Source: Lachnospiraceae bacterium
GTDB lineage: Bacteria; Bacillota; Clostridia; Lachnospirales; Lachnospiraceae
DNA length: 64,000 nucleotides
Reading direction: 5' to 3'
Assembly (NCBI GenBank): GCA_017618195.1
Contig: JAFZUW010000053.1
Coordinates: 62,001-126,000 of the forward strand
The position numbers and the translations under genes were made by a program. The stretch's first letter is position 1, and each line of letters starts with the position of its first letter. Under the pieces are notes generated by a model that saw only the letters and a program-made list of their open reading frames with translations, was not told where the DNA came from and searched no databases. Shown here piece after piece: positions 47,501 through 55,830 of the stretch.

Positions 47501-48643
47501 TCAGATTACCTCGCTGTAGCTGCCGAGATACTGGAAGAAATCGCAGGAATTCTGCAGTTCGCCGATCAGCTGGGTCAGGTTCGGCGAATAAACCGGCGTA
47601 TCCAGATCAAAATAGAACATGAACTCAAACTCACGGTCCGGAAGCGGGCGGCTTTCGAGCTTGTTCAGGTTGATGCCGAGCGCGTAGAAGCGGGAGAGCA
47701 TCTTGTAAAGGGAACCCTGCTCGTGAGGAAGCGTCATCATAAGGCTGGTGCGGTTCGCGCCGGGGTAGATTTCAAGTTTCTTTGCGATGCAGATGAAACG
47801 CGTATAGTTGTTGTCCGTGTTCTGAACGGATTTTTTAAGGCACTTTAAGCCGTACTGCGACTCGCACTGCTCGCTTGCAAGCGCAGCGATATCATTTCGT
47901 CCGCTTTCGGCAACCATCTTCGCGGCAACCGCGGTGTTCTCGCACGGGATTACGCGCACGTTTTTAAGTGTCTGAAGGAAATCGGAGCACTGGCTGATCG
48001 CCTGCTCATGGGAATAGATTTCCTTAATATCGGAAAGCTCCGTACCGGGCCTGCAAAGCAGGTTATGGCGAACCTTCAGGCGGATGCTTCGAACCACGTA
48101 AAAACGGTGTTTCATCATCAGATCATAAACTTTGTTTACAGAACCTGCGTTGCTGTTCTCCAAAGGAACAACGCCGTAGGTGCAGAGTCCGGTCTCGATT
48201 GCCGAGAAAACCGCCTCAAACGAAGAACAGAAGAACGTCTTCGGATAACGGAACAGCTTCTCGCAGGCCGCCTGCGAATTGGCTCCGGCAATACCCTGGC
48301 AGGCAACGCTCGGGCTGTCCGGGATCATCGAAGGCGTCTGCTCGATCGCCGTCTTAATCTGCTCGGTAAGCTCCGTTCCCTCACCGTTCAGTCTCGCCTG
48401 ATAGCTGCGGCTCATTTCAAAAAGAACCTGGAACAGAAGGGGCGTATACTCCTTCAGATCATCCTTGGTCTTTCCGAGTACGTCGAGAATCTTCTCCTTT
48501 TCCCTTGCCGGATCTCTTACGGGCATCGAATTGGCCTTCTTATAGTCCGCAATCGCGGCCGCCACTTCCATGCGCTCCTCGAATAACCGCACAAGGGTAT
48601 CGTCTATCTCGTCAATCTTCTTCCGGTAATCCTGAATATTCAA
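47501..48643 (-). CDS. pheA: Bifunctional chorismate mutase - prephenate dehydratase
   Basis: This 380-residue protein has an AroQ-class chorismate mutase (about 1-85, RKKIDEIDDTLVRLFEERM), a prephenate dehydratase domain with the catalytic TRF in NNYTRFICIA, and a C-terminal ACT domain with the phenylalanine-binding ESRP motif. It makes phenylpyruvate and is probably feedback-inhibited by Phe. A TTG start is chosen: AAAGGAG lies eight bases upstream and the TTGA overlaps the aroC stop, giving the family-standard N-terminus NIQDYRKK. Confidence 0.95.
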   Translation of the reverse strand: MNIQDYRKKIDEIDDTLVRLFEERMEVAAAIADYKKANSMPVRDPAREKEKILDVLGKTKDDLKEYTPLLFQVLFEMSRSYQARLNGEGTELTEQIKTAIEQTPSMIPDSPSVACQGIAGANSQAACEKLFRYPKTFFCSSFEAVFSAIETGLCTYGVVPLENSNAGSVNKVYDLMMKHRFYVVRSIRLKVRHNLLCRPGTELSDIKEIYSHEQAISQCSDFLQTLKNVRVIPCENTAVAAKMVAESGRNDIAALASEQCESQYGLKCLKKSVQNTDNNYTRFICIAKKLEIYPGANRTSLMMTLPHEQGSLYKMLSRFYALGINLNKLESRPLPDREFEFMFYFDLDTPVYSPNLTQLIGELQNSCDFFQYLGSYSEVI

Positions 48644-49713
48644 AACTGAATCTCCTTTCGTCTTGCAAGCCATGCATCATATACCGCGATCGCGGCCGCC
48701 GCTTCAACAACCGGTACGGCACGGGGAACGATGCACGGATCATGCCGTCCCTTAACCGTAAGCTTTACCGGTTCCATCGCCGCAAGGTTCACGCTGTCCT
48801 GTTCCTTCGCGATCGAAGGCGTAGGCTTAAACGCCGCGCGGAACGTAAGCGGCATTCCGTTCGTAATCCCGCCGAGAATTCCGCCGCAATGATTGGTTTT
48901 GGTCACCACACGGCCGTTTTCAACCGTAAAAGCGTCATTGTTCTCGCTTCCGAGCATTTCGGCTGCGGCAAATCCCGCGCCGAATTCCAGTCCCTTCACG
49001 GCCGGAATTCCGAAAACAATCTGTGCGATCCGGTTCTCCATCCCGTCAAACATCGGGTCGCCGATTCCCGCGGGAAGTCCGAACACCGCGCATTCCACGA
49101 TTCCGCCGACCGAATCGCCTTCCTCTTTCGCTTCCGCGATCTTCGCGAGCATCTTCTCGCCCTGCGCATCGCTCATAACGGGAAAGCTCTTTCCGAGCAC
49201 TGCTTCGGTAAGCTCGCCTTCGTCCTTCACACCGCCGATCGCGGCGATTCTTGCCGCGATCCGGATGCCGTTACGCTCAAGTATCTGTCTGCAGATGCCG
49301 CCCGCGATGACCATCGGTGCGGTAAGACGTCCGGAGAAATGTCCGCCGCCCGCAAAATCCTGATAACCGTTGTATTTGACGGAGGCTGTATAATCCGCAT
49401 GCCCCGGTCTCGGAACCGTGCGGAGATTCTCATAATCTCCCGAACGGGTATCCGTATTCCGGATGATCGCCGTAATCGGCGTTCCGCACGTGATGCCATC
49501 CTTCAGGCCGCTCACAAACTCGGGCGTATCGGCTTCCTTTCTTGCCGTCGAGTACGCCTGCCCGCCGGGGGCCCTTCTCGCGGCAAATGCGGACAGCGCT
49601 TCAAAGTCAACCGCTTCCCCTGCCGGAATGCCTTCAAGCGTCATTCCGATCGCCGGCGAATGCGACTGCCCGAATATCGTCACTCTGATATTTTCCCCGT
49701 AACTGCTGCTCAT
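48640..49713 (-). CDS. aroC: Chorismate synthase
   Basis: This 357-residue FMN-dependent enzyme converts EPSP to chorismate. Motifs include IFGQSHSPAIGMTLEG at the N-terminus, RPGHADYTASVKYN, GGHFSGRLTAPMV, the HCGGILGGITNGMP loop and RHDPCIVPRAVPVVEA. The ATG overlaps the aroA stop (ATGA) and has GGAGGTAACC before it. Confidence 0.97.
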   Translation of the reverse strand: MSSSYGENIRVTIFGQSHSPAIGMTLEGIPAGEAVDFEALSAFAARRAPGGQAYSTARKEADTPEFVSGLKDGITCGTPITAIIRNTDTRSGDYENLRTVPRPGHADYTASVKYNGYQDFAGGGHFSGRLTAPMVIAGGICRQILERNGIRIAARIAAIGGVKDEGELTEAVLGKSFPVMSDAQGEKMLAKIAEAKEEGDSVGGIVECAVFGLPAGIGDPMFDGMENRIAQIVFGIPAVKGLEFGAGFAAAEMLGSENNDAFTVENGRVVTKTNHCGGILGGITNGMPLTFRAAFKPTPSIAKEQDSVNLAAMEPVKLTVKGRHDPCIVPRAVPVVEAAAAIAVYDAWLARRKEIQF

Positions 49714-50918
49714 CCGGTTACCTCCAGTTGTTCCAAGTCTTGATAGAAGCCGGGATAAGATTTGCCGGCGCATTCCGCGTCCTTTATCGTAACGGGTCCG
49801 CGGCAGATCGACGCCGCAACCGCCGACGACATTGCGATCCGGTGATCCTTATACGGATCGGCCGTTCCGCCCGTAAGCGTTCCCGTTCCTTTTATTATTA
49901 AGCCGTCCGCCGTCTGCTCCGCGTTTCCGCCGAGCGAGCGGATCAATGTCTCGGTCGTTGTAAGCCGGTCCGATTCTTTAAAACGGAGCCGTTCCGCATG
50001 GATGATCCGGGTCTCCCCCGCAATCCCTGCTGCCAATACGCTGATGACCGGCACGAGATCGGGGATTTCCGACGCGTCAATCGTCTGCGGCTTCATCGAA
50101 GCGCCCCGTTTCACTTGAATTCCGGTTTCACGCTCCGTAACCTCCGCTCCGAATCCCCTCAAAATATCGAGGATTGCCCGGTCGCCCTGAAGCGAATCGT
50201 TACGAAGTCCCGAAACGGTAATCCCTTCCGTCCCGAGCGCCCCCATACAGAGGTAAAATGCGGCGCCGGACCAGTCCTTTTCCACCGTTTCATATTCTTT
50301 TGCGTGATATTTCTGCCCTCCCGGGATGAAATATCCGTGTTCTTCCTTCACGATGCGGATCCCGGCCTCCCGGACCGCCTGTTCGGTCATTGCGACATAC
50401 GCTGCCGACTCAAGCTTTCCTTCGATCACGATCCGGCTGTCGCCCGTAAGAAGCGGGAGCGCAAATAAAAGTCCCGAGATAAACTGTGAGGAAACGCCGC
50501 CCGGAATCGTGTATGTTCCGGCGGTAACAGGTCCTTTGCAGTACAGTTCGCTTCCTTCCTGTCGGATCTGCGCTCCGTGAAGCACCAGTTGATCGATCAA
50601 TTCCTTATGCGGCCGGTTCGGCAGAAGCCCTTCCATATGAAACGAAACGTCTGCGCCGAGCGCCGCCGCAACCGGCAGAAGGAAGCGTAACGTGGAACCG
50701 CTTTCTCCGCATGGGAGCACGCTGCCGCCGTGAAGAAGCGCCTTTAAACACGCCTCCGTCGCGGTAATATCGGCGGAAAGCTCTTCCGCAGGACCGCAGT
50801 CCACGACGCAAGCCCCTTCGGAAAGCGCTGCGCAGATCAGCTTTCTGTGCGCAATCGATTTTGAAACGGGCGGCGTCACCGTACCGGTGCGCATCCCCGC
50901 CTGAACCGTATAAATCAT
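49710..50918 (-). CDS. aroA: 3-phosphoshikimate 1-carboxyvinyltransferase (EPSP synthase)
   Basis: This 402-residue enzyme has the inside-out double-domain fold with SKSIAHRKLICAALS near the N-terminus, GESGSTLRFLLPVAAALG, the HKELIDQL stretch, RFKESDRLTTTETLI and DHRIAMSSAVA. It condenses shikimate-3-phosphate with PEP. The Gly-rich loop GESGSTLRF differs from the glyphosate-sensitive GNAGTAMRP form, which suggests a class II-like enzyme. Confidence 0.96.
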   Translation of the reverse strand: MIYTVQAGMRTGTVTPPVSKSIAHRKLICAALSEGACVVDCGPAEELSADITATEACLKALLHGGSVLPCGESGSTLRFLLPVAAALGADVSFHMEGLLPNRPHKELIDQLVLHGAQIRQEGSELYCKGPVTAGTYTIPGGVSSQFISGLLFALPLLTGDSRIVIEGKLESAAYVAMTEQAVREAGIRIVKEEHGYFIPGGQKYHAKEYETVEKDWSGAAFYLCMGALGTEGITVSGLRNDSLQGDRAILDILRGFGAEVTERETGIQVKRGASMKPQTIDASEIPDLVPVISVLAAGIAGETRIIHAERLRFKESDRLTTTETLIRSLGGNAEQTADGLIIKGTGTLTGGTADPYKDHRIAMSSAVAASICRGPVTIKDAECAGKSYPGFYQDLEQLEVTG

Positions 50919-50996
50919 TGAATCAACCGTACCGAAAACGGCTCAGGGACTGCCGCCTTCCGGATCCTTCCGTCAGTTCTGACTGCTTAAAAACTT

Positions 50997-52040
50997 CTAA
51001 AACCACTCTGTAAACTCTGCCGGCGCAATCTTCTCAATCCGGCATGTTCCGATGCGCTCCGGAATGATGATCCGCATGGCATCGGTCGTATTTTTCTTAT
51101 CGCTTTGCGCCTTTTCGGCGATTTCTTCTTTAGAGAATGGAAGCTCCGTCGGAAGTCCGTATGCCTTGATCAGGTTTACGAGTTCCTCTGCGGAAGCACT
51201 GTCGAACAGGCCTTTTCGGGCTGTTCCGCGCGCAATCGCGGCCATTCCGATCGCAACCGCCTGTCCGTGCGGGATAGCATAGCCGCTGCATGCTTCAACG
51301 CCGTGCCCGACCGTATGTCCGAGATTTAAAAGCATCCGGAGTCCGCGGTCGAACTCGTCTTCTTCGACGAAGTCGCGCTTGATTGAAACGCACCGTCCGA
51401 CAATCTCTTCGTACCGGTTCCGGACCGGCTCAGCCTCAAGCATCCGGAACAGTTCTTCACTTCCGGAAAGCATTCCGTATTTGATGATTTCGGCGCATCC
51501 GTTTTGATATTCCGTCTCGGGAAGCGTCGCAAATGTATCCGTATCGCAGACAACAAGGGAAGGCTGGTAGAACGCGCCGACCTGGTTCTTTCCGTTCGGC
51601 AGGTCAACCGCCGTCTTTCCGCCGACCGAAGAGTCCACTGCCGCGAGAAGCGTCGTCGGCAGCTGCACGAGCGGCACCCCTCTCTGGTAGGTTGCCGCGG
51701 CAAATCCCGCTAGGTCTCCGACCACTCCGCCGCCTAACGCGAGCACGGGATCTTCTCTTGTTAAATGCGCATCGCACATCTTCTCAAGAAGCGCTCCGTA
51801 TACCGAAAGGTTCTTGCTCGCTTCTCCGTGAGCGAAGACATAGGTTTCCGTCCGGTACCCCGCCTCGGTGAGCGCCGCCCGAACCGCCTCTCCGTAAAGC
51901 CCCCATACGCTATCGTCCGAAACGAGCATCAAGTGCTTCGAGCCCGTTACTTCCGAGAGCCTTGCCGGGAGTTCCTTTAAAAGACCTGCTCCGATCAATA
52001 CGCGGTATCCTTTTCCGGCTTTCACCTGTACGGAAATCAT
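50997..52040 (-). CDS. aroB: 3-dehydroquinate synthase
   Basis: This 347-residue NAD- and metal-dependent enzyme has the motifs ALGGGVVGDLAGFAAATYQRG, the substrate loop PTTLLAAVDSSVGGKTAVD, KNQVGAFYQP and metal-binding residues in RMLLNLGHTVGHGVE. It cyclises DAHP to dehydroquinate. Its start overlaps the tyrA stop by four bases. Confidence 0.97.
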   Translation of the reverse strand: MISVQVKAGKGYRVLIGAGLLKELPARLSEVTGSKHLMLVSDDSVWGLYGEAVRAALTEAGYRTETYVFAHGEASKNLSVYGALLEKMCDAHLTREDPVLALGGGVVGDLAGFAAATYQRGVPLVQLPTTLLAAVDSSVGGKTAVDLPNGKNQVGAFYQPSLVVCDTDTFATLPETEYQNGCAEIIKYGMLSGSEELFRMLEAEPVRNRYEEIVGRCVSIKRDFVEEDEFDRGLRMLLNLGHTVGHGVEACSGYAIPHGQAVAIGMAAIARGTARKGLFDSASAEELVNLIKAYGLPTELPFSKEEIAEKAQSDKKNTTDAMRIIIPERIGTCRIEKIAPAEFTEWF

Positions 52041-52867
52041 CCGTCTACCTCCTCTTTGCGTTTACGTCCTTCATCCAACAGCTTGACGAGCGTCTCCCGG
52101 TCGCCTTCCGCAATTGCCTTTCGGTACTGCGCGAGATTGTCCGTCAGTGTGTCGATTTCGCGGACCAGATTGTCCGCATTATCAAGAAACAGCTGCGTCC
52201 ACATTTCGGGATTCAGCCATGCAACTCTTGTCATATCCTTGTAGCTTCCGGCGGACATTCCGGTATGGATTTCCGCGGAAGGGCTCTTCACGTACGCATT
52301 CGAAACGACATGCGCCAGCTGTGAGGAAAATGCGATGACCCTGTCGTGTGTTTCGGCCGTCGTTACGGTAATGCTTCCGAATCCCGCAGGCATCAGAAGC
52401 TGCTTCACGCGGTCTAAAAACGTAATGTCGTCATTCTTTTCGGGAACGAGTACCATCGGCGCGCCCTTATACATGTCGGCCTTTGAGTACTTGAAGCCCG
52501 AGAACTGCGTGCCGGCCATCGGATGGCCGCCGATATAGGTAAATCCGTACTTCTTCGCGCATTCAAAGCCGTGTCCGACAACGTTCTGCTTTGTTCCGCA
52601 GCAGTCGATCACGATCGGCTTGGGGCCGAAAACGGGTCCCTTTTCCTCCATATAGCGGACTGCCGCCTCCGGATAAGTACAGATTAAGATCAGATCGCAC
52701 GAAGGAATCTCCTCGTCCGTCAATTCCTTCGAAACGGTACCGCTCAATACGGCAAAGCGGAAGATCGCCTCGTCCGTATCAAACGCGCATACTTCATGGC
52801 CTTCCTTACTGTATGCTTTGGCAAAGGACCCTCCGATCAGACCGAGTCCTACAATCCCGACTTTCAT
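52037..52867 (-). CDS. tyrA: Prephenate dehydrogenase
   Basis: This 276-residue protein has an NAD fold GLGLIGGSFAKAY at the N-terminus, the family GGHPMAGTQFSG, and a helical dimerisation half with HDRVIAFSSQLAHVVSNA holding the catalytic His. It converts prephenate to 4-hydroxyphenylpyruvate for tyrosine. The protein ends without an ACT domain, so Tyr feedback, if any, must act differently. It overlaps aroF and aroB by four bases on each side. Confidence 0.94.
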   Translation of the reverse strand: MKVGIVGLGLIGGSFAKAYSKEGHEVCAFDTDEAIFRFAVLSGTVSKELTDEEIPSCDLILICTYPEAAVRYMEEKGPVFGPKPIVIDCCGTKQNVVGHGFECAKKYGFTYIGGHPMAGTQFSGFKYSKADMYKGAPMVLVPEKNDDITFLDRVKQLLMPAGFGSITVTTAETHDRVIAFSSQLAHVVSNAYVKSPSAEIHTGMSAGSYKDMTRVAWLNPEMWTQLFLDNADNLVREIDTLTDNLAQYRKAIAEGDRETLVKLLDEGRKRKEEVDG

Positions 52868-53865
52868 TTGGACGCCTCCCGAACAGCCATAACTTTACCG
52901 GCGAGTTTCGCGAACTCTTCCGGACGGATCGACTGTGCACCGTCGCAAAGCGCGTGCGGCGGATCGTTGTGAACCTCGATCAGAAGACCGTCGCAGCCGC
53001 ATGCCGTAGCGGCAAGAGCCATCGGCGGAACCATTCTCGCCATACCGGTCGCATGGCTCGGGTCAACGACAACCGGCAGATGCGTCAATTCATGAAGCAT
53101 CGGAACCGCGGAAAGATCCAGCGTGTTCCGCATATAATCGCTGTAGGAACGGATGCCGCGCTCACAGAGGATTACGTTCTCGTTGCCGCTCGACATAATG
53201 TACTCAGCGCTCATCAGAAGCTCCTTTAACGTACCGGCAATACCGCGCTTCAAAAGGATCGGCTTTCCGGTATGTCCGAGTTCCTTCAGAAGGTCGAAGT
53301 TCTGCGTGTTGCGGGCGCCGACCTGAAGTACGTCGACATCCTCAAAAAGCGGCAGATCGGAAGCGTTCATGATCTCCGTAACGATCGGAAGTCCCGTTTC
53401 CTGTCTTGCAATCTTCAAAAGTTCGATTCCTTCCGCCTTCAGTCCCTGGAAATCGTACGGAGAGGTTCTCGGCTTGAAAGCGCCGCCGCGGAGCATATTT
53501 GCCCCGGCCGCTTTAACCGCCTTTGCGATTCCGACGATCTGCTCCTCGCTCTCAACGGAGCAGGGGCCTGCAATCATGCAGAAGTTTCCGCCGCCGACTT
53601 TAACATTGCCGACTTCCACAATCGTATCTTCAGGATGGAACTTGCGGTTTGCGCATTTAAAGGTTTCCGTTACGCGCTTTACGGAATCAACAATGTCAAG
53701 GCTTGCAACGAGGTCGGAATCCACCTTGCTCGTGTCTCCGATCAGACCGAGTACCGTTTGGAACTGGCCTTCGGATACGTGTACGCCGAGTCCGAGACTC
53801 TTGAACCATCCGATCAGCTGCTCCTCGCGCTCTGTTCCGACATTGGGTTTCAATACAACTATCAT
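52864..53865 (-). CDS. aroF: DAHP synthase, type I-beta with N-terminal regulatory domain
   Basis: This 333-residue enzyme has an N-terminal ferredoxin-like (ACT-like) domain of about 70 residues, as in Thermotoga-type enzymes, and a TIM barrel with [38 protein letters not shown] and VVDPSHATG. It condenses PEP and erythrose-4-phosphate, the entry to the pathway, and is first in the aromatic operon. The N-terminal domain commonly mediates Tyr or Phe inhibition. CGGAGGA lies a few bases before ATG, just past the attenuator. Confidence 0.95.
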   Translation of the reverse strand: MIVVLKPNVGTEREEQLIGWFKSLGLGVHVSEGQFQTVLGLIGDTSKVDSDLVASLDIVDSVKRVTETFKCANRKFHPEDTIVEVGNVKVGGGNFCMIAGPCSVESEEQIVGIAKAVKAAGANMLRGGAFKPRTSPYDFQGLKAEGIELLKIARQETGLPIVTEIMNASDLPLFEDVDVLQVGARNTQNFDLLKELGHTGKPILLKRGIAGTLKELLMSAEYIMSSGNENVILCERGIRSYSDYMRNTLDLSAVPMLHELTHLPVVVDPSHATGMARMVPPMALAATACGCDGLLIEVHNDPPHALCDGAQSIRPEEFAKLAGKVMAVREASK

Positions 53866-53891
53866 CTTTCTGTCCTCCGATATGTTTTTAT

Positions 53892-53926
53892 AAAGAAAAA
53901 TGCGACCCAGGTTAATCTGTGCCGCA
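53892..53926 (-). terminator. Attenuator terminator of the aro operon
   Basis: On the - strand TGCGGCACAG pairs with CTGGGTCGCA (one mismatch, loop ATTAAC) and is followed by TTTTTCTTT, 27 bases before aroF. Its 5' arm is also the 3' arm of the antiterminator. Confidence 0.87.
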
Positions 53927-54026
53927 TGGAATTCACACTATGATTTCATCATAAGTCTAGGCACGCAAATTAACCTTACCACAAAAGCCGGTAAAGTAAA
54001 AGTAAAACCAGTAATAAAATGCGTGC
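53910..54026 (-). promoter_or_regulatory. Four-segment aromatic attenuator (1:2, 2:3, 3:4 pairings)
   Basis: On the - strand segment 1 (54020-54026, GCACGCA) pairs with segment 2 (53961-53967, TGCGTGC). Segment 2 as GGTTAATTTGCGTGCC (53960-53975) can instead pair with segment 3, GGCACAGATTAACC (53910-53923), through seven plus five base pairs. Segment 3 with segment 4 forms the terminator. The aromatic codons (53993-54019) sit just after segment 1. A ribosome stalled there would cover segment 1 and free segment 2 to block the terminator. A small TATGAT-GAA-ATCATA hairpin fills the gap. Confidence 0.87.
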
Positions 54027-54043
54027 TGACCGATTGTCTGCAT
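53957..54043 (-). CDS. Aromatic leader peptide, 28 residues
   Basis: A 28-codon open frame with AGAGGA six bases before its ATG contains nine consecutive aromatic codons, encoding FYYWFYFYF at residues 9-17 (four Phe, four Tyr, one Trp), plus another Phe at 20. It starts MQTIGQHA and ends KVNLRA. The reading frame, ribosome site and position before an antiterminator/terminator pair show that it senses supply of charged aromatic tRNAs by ribosome stalling. The peptide itself probably has no function. Confidence 0.9.
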   Translation of the reverse strand: MQTIGQHAFYYWFYFYFTGFCGKVNLRA

Positions 54044-54097
54044 GATGTTTCCTCTCATGTTCCTCCGTCCGGACCGATCCTTCCGGTTTCGGAAAAA

Positions 54098-54706
54098 CTA
54101 TTTATCCTTGTATAAAATAGGCTTATAACCGCCCGTGCGGTCCATCGCCGCTTTCTTGCCCTGCTCAATCGATTCCCGCAGCAGCTCGAGATCCGGCGCG
54201 ATGTTGTCCGGACATACAAGATCGCCGGTCTTCGCTTCCATCTCGTAGTTGTCAAGAACCGCCCGCGCCACATTTACCCGCGACCGCATGCTCGTATGGC
54301 AGTGCGCCGTGAACATCTGTAAGAGCGAATTCCAAGGGCTTCCGTGCCTTCCCGCCAGTAAAAACAGCAGCTGGCGCTTTTCGGCTGCCGACATATTCTG
54401 AACAAGTTCCATCAACGCCTGTCCAAGCGCTTCGTCATTCTCCTCCTGCTCGTTCTCGTTAAAGAACTCGGGGAAAAGGTACGCGAGATAATACGGCAAA
54501 GGGTTCAACCCGAGATAACGAAACCATTCGCAACCCGTGAACAGATCCGGCGCGGTAACGCCGTTCTCCCAGTTCTGCACGGTCTTACGGGAAATGCCGA
54601 GACCTTCGGCCATTTCCGCCTGCGTGCGGCCCGCATCGACCCTTGAAGTGGACCAGATATGAGCGAAACGTCTGCTTCTGTCAGTTTGTTCTTCCGCAGG
54701 TATCAT
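54098..54706 (-). CDS. XRE-family DNA-binding regulator
   Basis: This 202-residue protein has an N-terminal helix-turn-helix of the Cro/C1 type (about residues 20-70, RTQAEMAEGLGISRKTVQNW) and a helical C-terminal region of unknown type. It has a near-perfect promoter and no terminator before the aromatic leader peptide 54 bases downstream. It may therefore be the first gene of the aro transcript, or it may regulate the divergent degV gene. GAGGAG lies six bases before the ATG. The ligand is unknown. Confidence 0.85.
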   Translation of the reverse strand: MIPAEEQTDRSRRFAHIWSTSRVDAGRTQAEMAEGLGISRKTVQNWENGVTAPDLFTGCEWFRYLGLNPLPYYLAYLFPEFFNENEQEENDEALGQALMELVQNMSAAEKRQLLFLLAGRHGSPWNSLLQMFTAHCHTSMRSRVNVARAVLDNYEMEAKTGDLVCPDNIAPDLELLRESIEQGKKAAMDRTGGYKPILYKDK

Positions 54707-54735
54707 GCATTGCTCCTCATGGTAAAAAAATTTAC

Positions 54736-54764
54736 TTGTATATGTCCATTTCGGATGGTAGAAT
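54736..54764 (+). promoter_or_regulatory. Candidate promoter of the DegV gene
   Basis: TTGTAT (54736-54741), 17 bases and TAGAAT (54759-54764). The leader to the ATG is about 130 bases, with no clear structure. Confidence 0.5.
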
Positions 54765-54781
54765 ATGTCTCGATTGGCACA

Positions 54782-54810
54782 AGTATATTGCTAATTGCGG
54801 TTTTTGTCAA
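54782..54810 (-). promoter_or_regulatory. Promoter of the XRE regulator gene
   Basis: On the - strand TTGACA (54805-54810), 17 bases and TATACT (54782-54787). It overlaps the leader of the divergent degV gene. Confidence 0.85.
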
Positions 54811-54898
54811 GAAATTTTCTACTCACAATCAGCGCTCGCCTTCTTTGTGCGTATTTTTTTGCGCTTTTGTATGGGGGATACGGAAGGAGTATCAGAAT

Positions 54899-55780
54899 AT
54901 GTATATTGTTACCTGCTGTTCCACGGTCGATCTGTCCGAAGAACACCTGAAAGAACGGAATATCCGCTGCCTGCCGTTCCATTATGAACTGGACGGAACA
55001 TCTTATCTTGACGATTTCGGAAAGACCGTTCCGCTGGCGGATTTTTACGAGGCAATGCGAAACGGAGCCGAAACGCGTACGAGTCAGATCAATATCACCG
55101 AGTATTACGACTTTTTCAAGGGAATCTTTGAAGAAGGCTATGACATTCTTCATATTGCGTTCTCAAGCGGCCTGTCCGGTTCCATCAACAGCGCCAACAA
55201 CGCAGCGGCAATGCTTGCCGACGAATACCCCGACCGTAAGATCCGTATCGTCGACTCGGTCAATGCCTCTGCAGGTCACGGACTCGTTGTCGATTACGCG
55301 GCGGATCTTCTTGCCGAAGGCCTTTCCCTTGATGATGCCGCAGACCTCGTGGAAGCGCGCAAGCTGCACGCACAGGGCTGGTTCTTCACGACGACCTTGA
55401 AATATCTCGTTCGCGGCGGAAGAGTATCCAAGACGGCCGGTCTGATCGGCGATACGCTTGGGATTTGTCCCCTTCTGAATATCAATATGGAAGGACATCT
55501 GATCCCCCGCGAAAAGATCCGCACCAAAAAGAAGGTTATGGCAGCTCTCGTATCCAGAATGCTGCAGGTTGCGGAAGGCGGTGCCGACTATGCCGGACCT
55601 TGCCACATCTGCCACTCCGACTGCATCGATGATGCTGACGCCGTAATCGCTTTGATCGAAGAGAATTTTCCGAACCTTCGCGGCAAGATTGAACTCCATG
55701 AAGTCGGCACCATCATCGGAAGCCATACCGGCCCCGGCACGATCGGCGCTTTCTTCTGGGGAACGGAGAATACTTTATAA
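54899..55780 (+). CDS. DegV family fatty-acid-binding protein
   Basis: This 293-residue protein has the DegV/FakB fold: an N-terminal domain with ETRTSQINITEYYDFF and the ligand-site Ser cluster FSSGLSGSINSA, then RIVDSVNASAGHGLVV, LKYLVRGGRVSK and GTIIGSHTGPGTIGAFFWG. Relatives bind fatty acids for phosphorylation by FakA, supplying acyl groups to phospholipid synthesis. The ATG at 54899 has GGAAGGAG nine bases upstream; a much longer in-frame extension has no support. It is flanked by its own promoter and a strong terminator. Confidence 0.93.
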   Translation: MYIVTCCSTVDLSEEHLKERNIRCLPFHYELDGTSYLDDFGKTVPLADFYEAMRNGAETRTSQINITEYYDFFKGIFEEGYDILHIAFSSGLSGSINSANNAAAMLADEYPDRKIRIVDSVNASAGHGLVVDYAADLLAEGLSLDDAADLVEARKLHAQGWFFTTTLKYLVRGGRVSKTAGLIGDTLGICPLLNINMEGHLIPREKIRTKKKVMAALVSRMLQVAEGGADYAGPCHICHSDCIDDADAVIALIEENFPNLRGKIELHEVGTIIGSHTGPGTIGAFFWGTENTL

Positions 55781-55792
55781 CACCTGAAACTC

Positions 55793-55830
55793 AAAAAGAC
55801 GGAGATGCCGATGCGTCCCCGTCTTTTTCT
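55793..55830. terminator. Bidirectional terminator between degV and the zinc cluster
   Basis: AAAAAGACGG pairs with CCGTCTTTTT around a 16-base loop, with T/A tracts on both sides. It ends both converging units. Confidence 0.9.

Noticed and set aside
53900-54115. + strand open frame opposite the aromatic leader
   Set aside because: It is antisense to the attenuator, and the - strand frame explains the region better through its aromatic codon run and pairing segments.
54659-54898. 80-codon N-terminal extension of the DegV protein
   Set aside because: The extension crosses the divergent promoters, has no ribosome site, and the family N-terminus aligns with the ATG at 54899.
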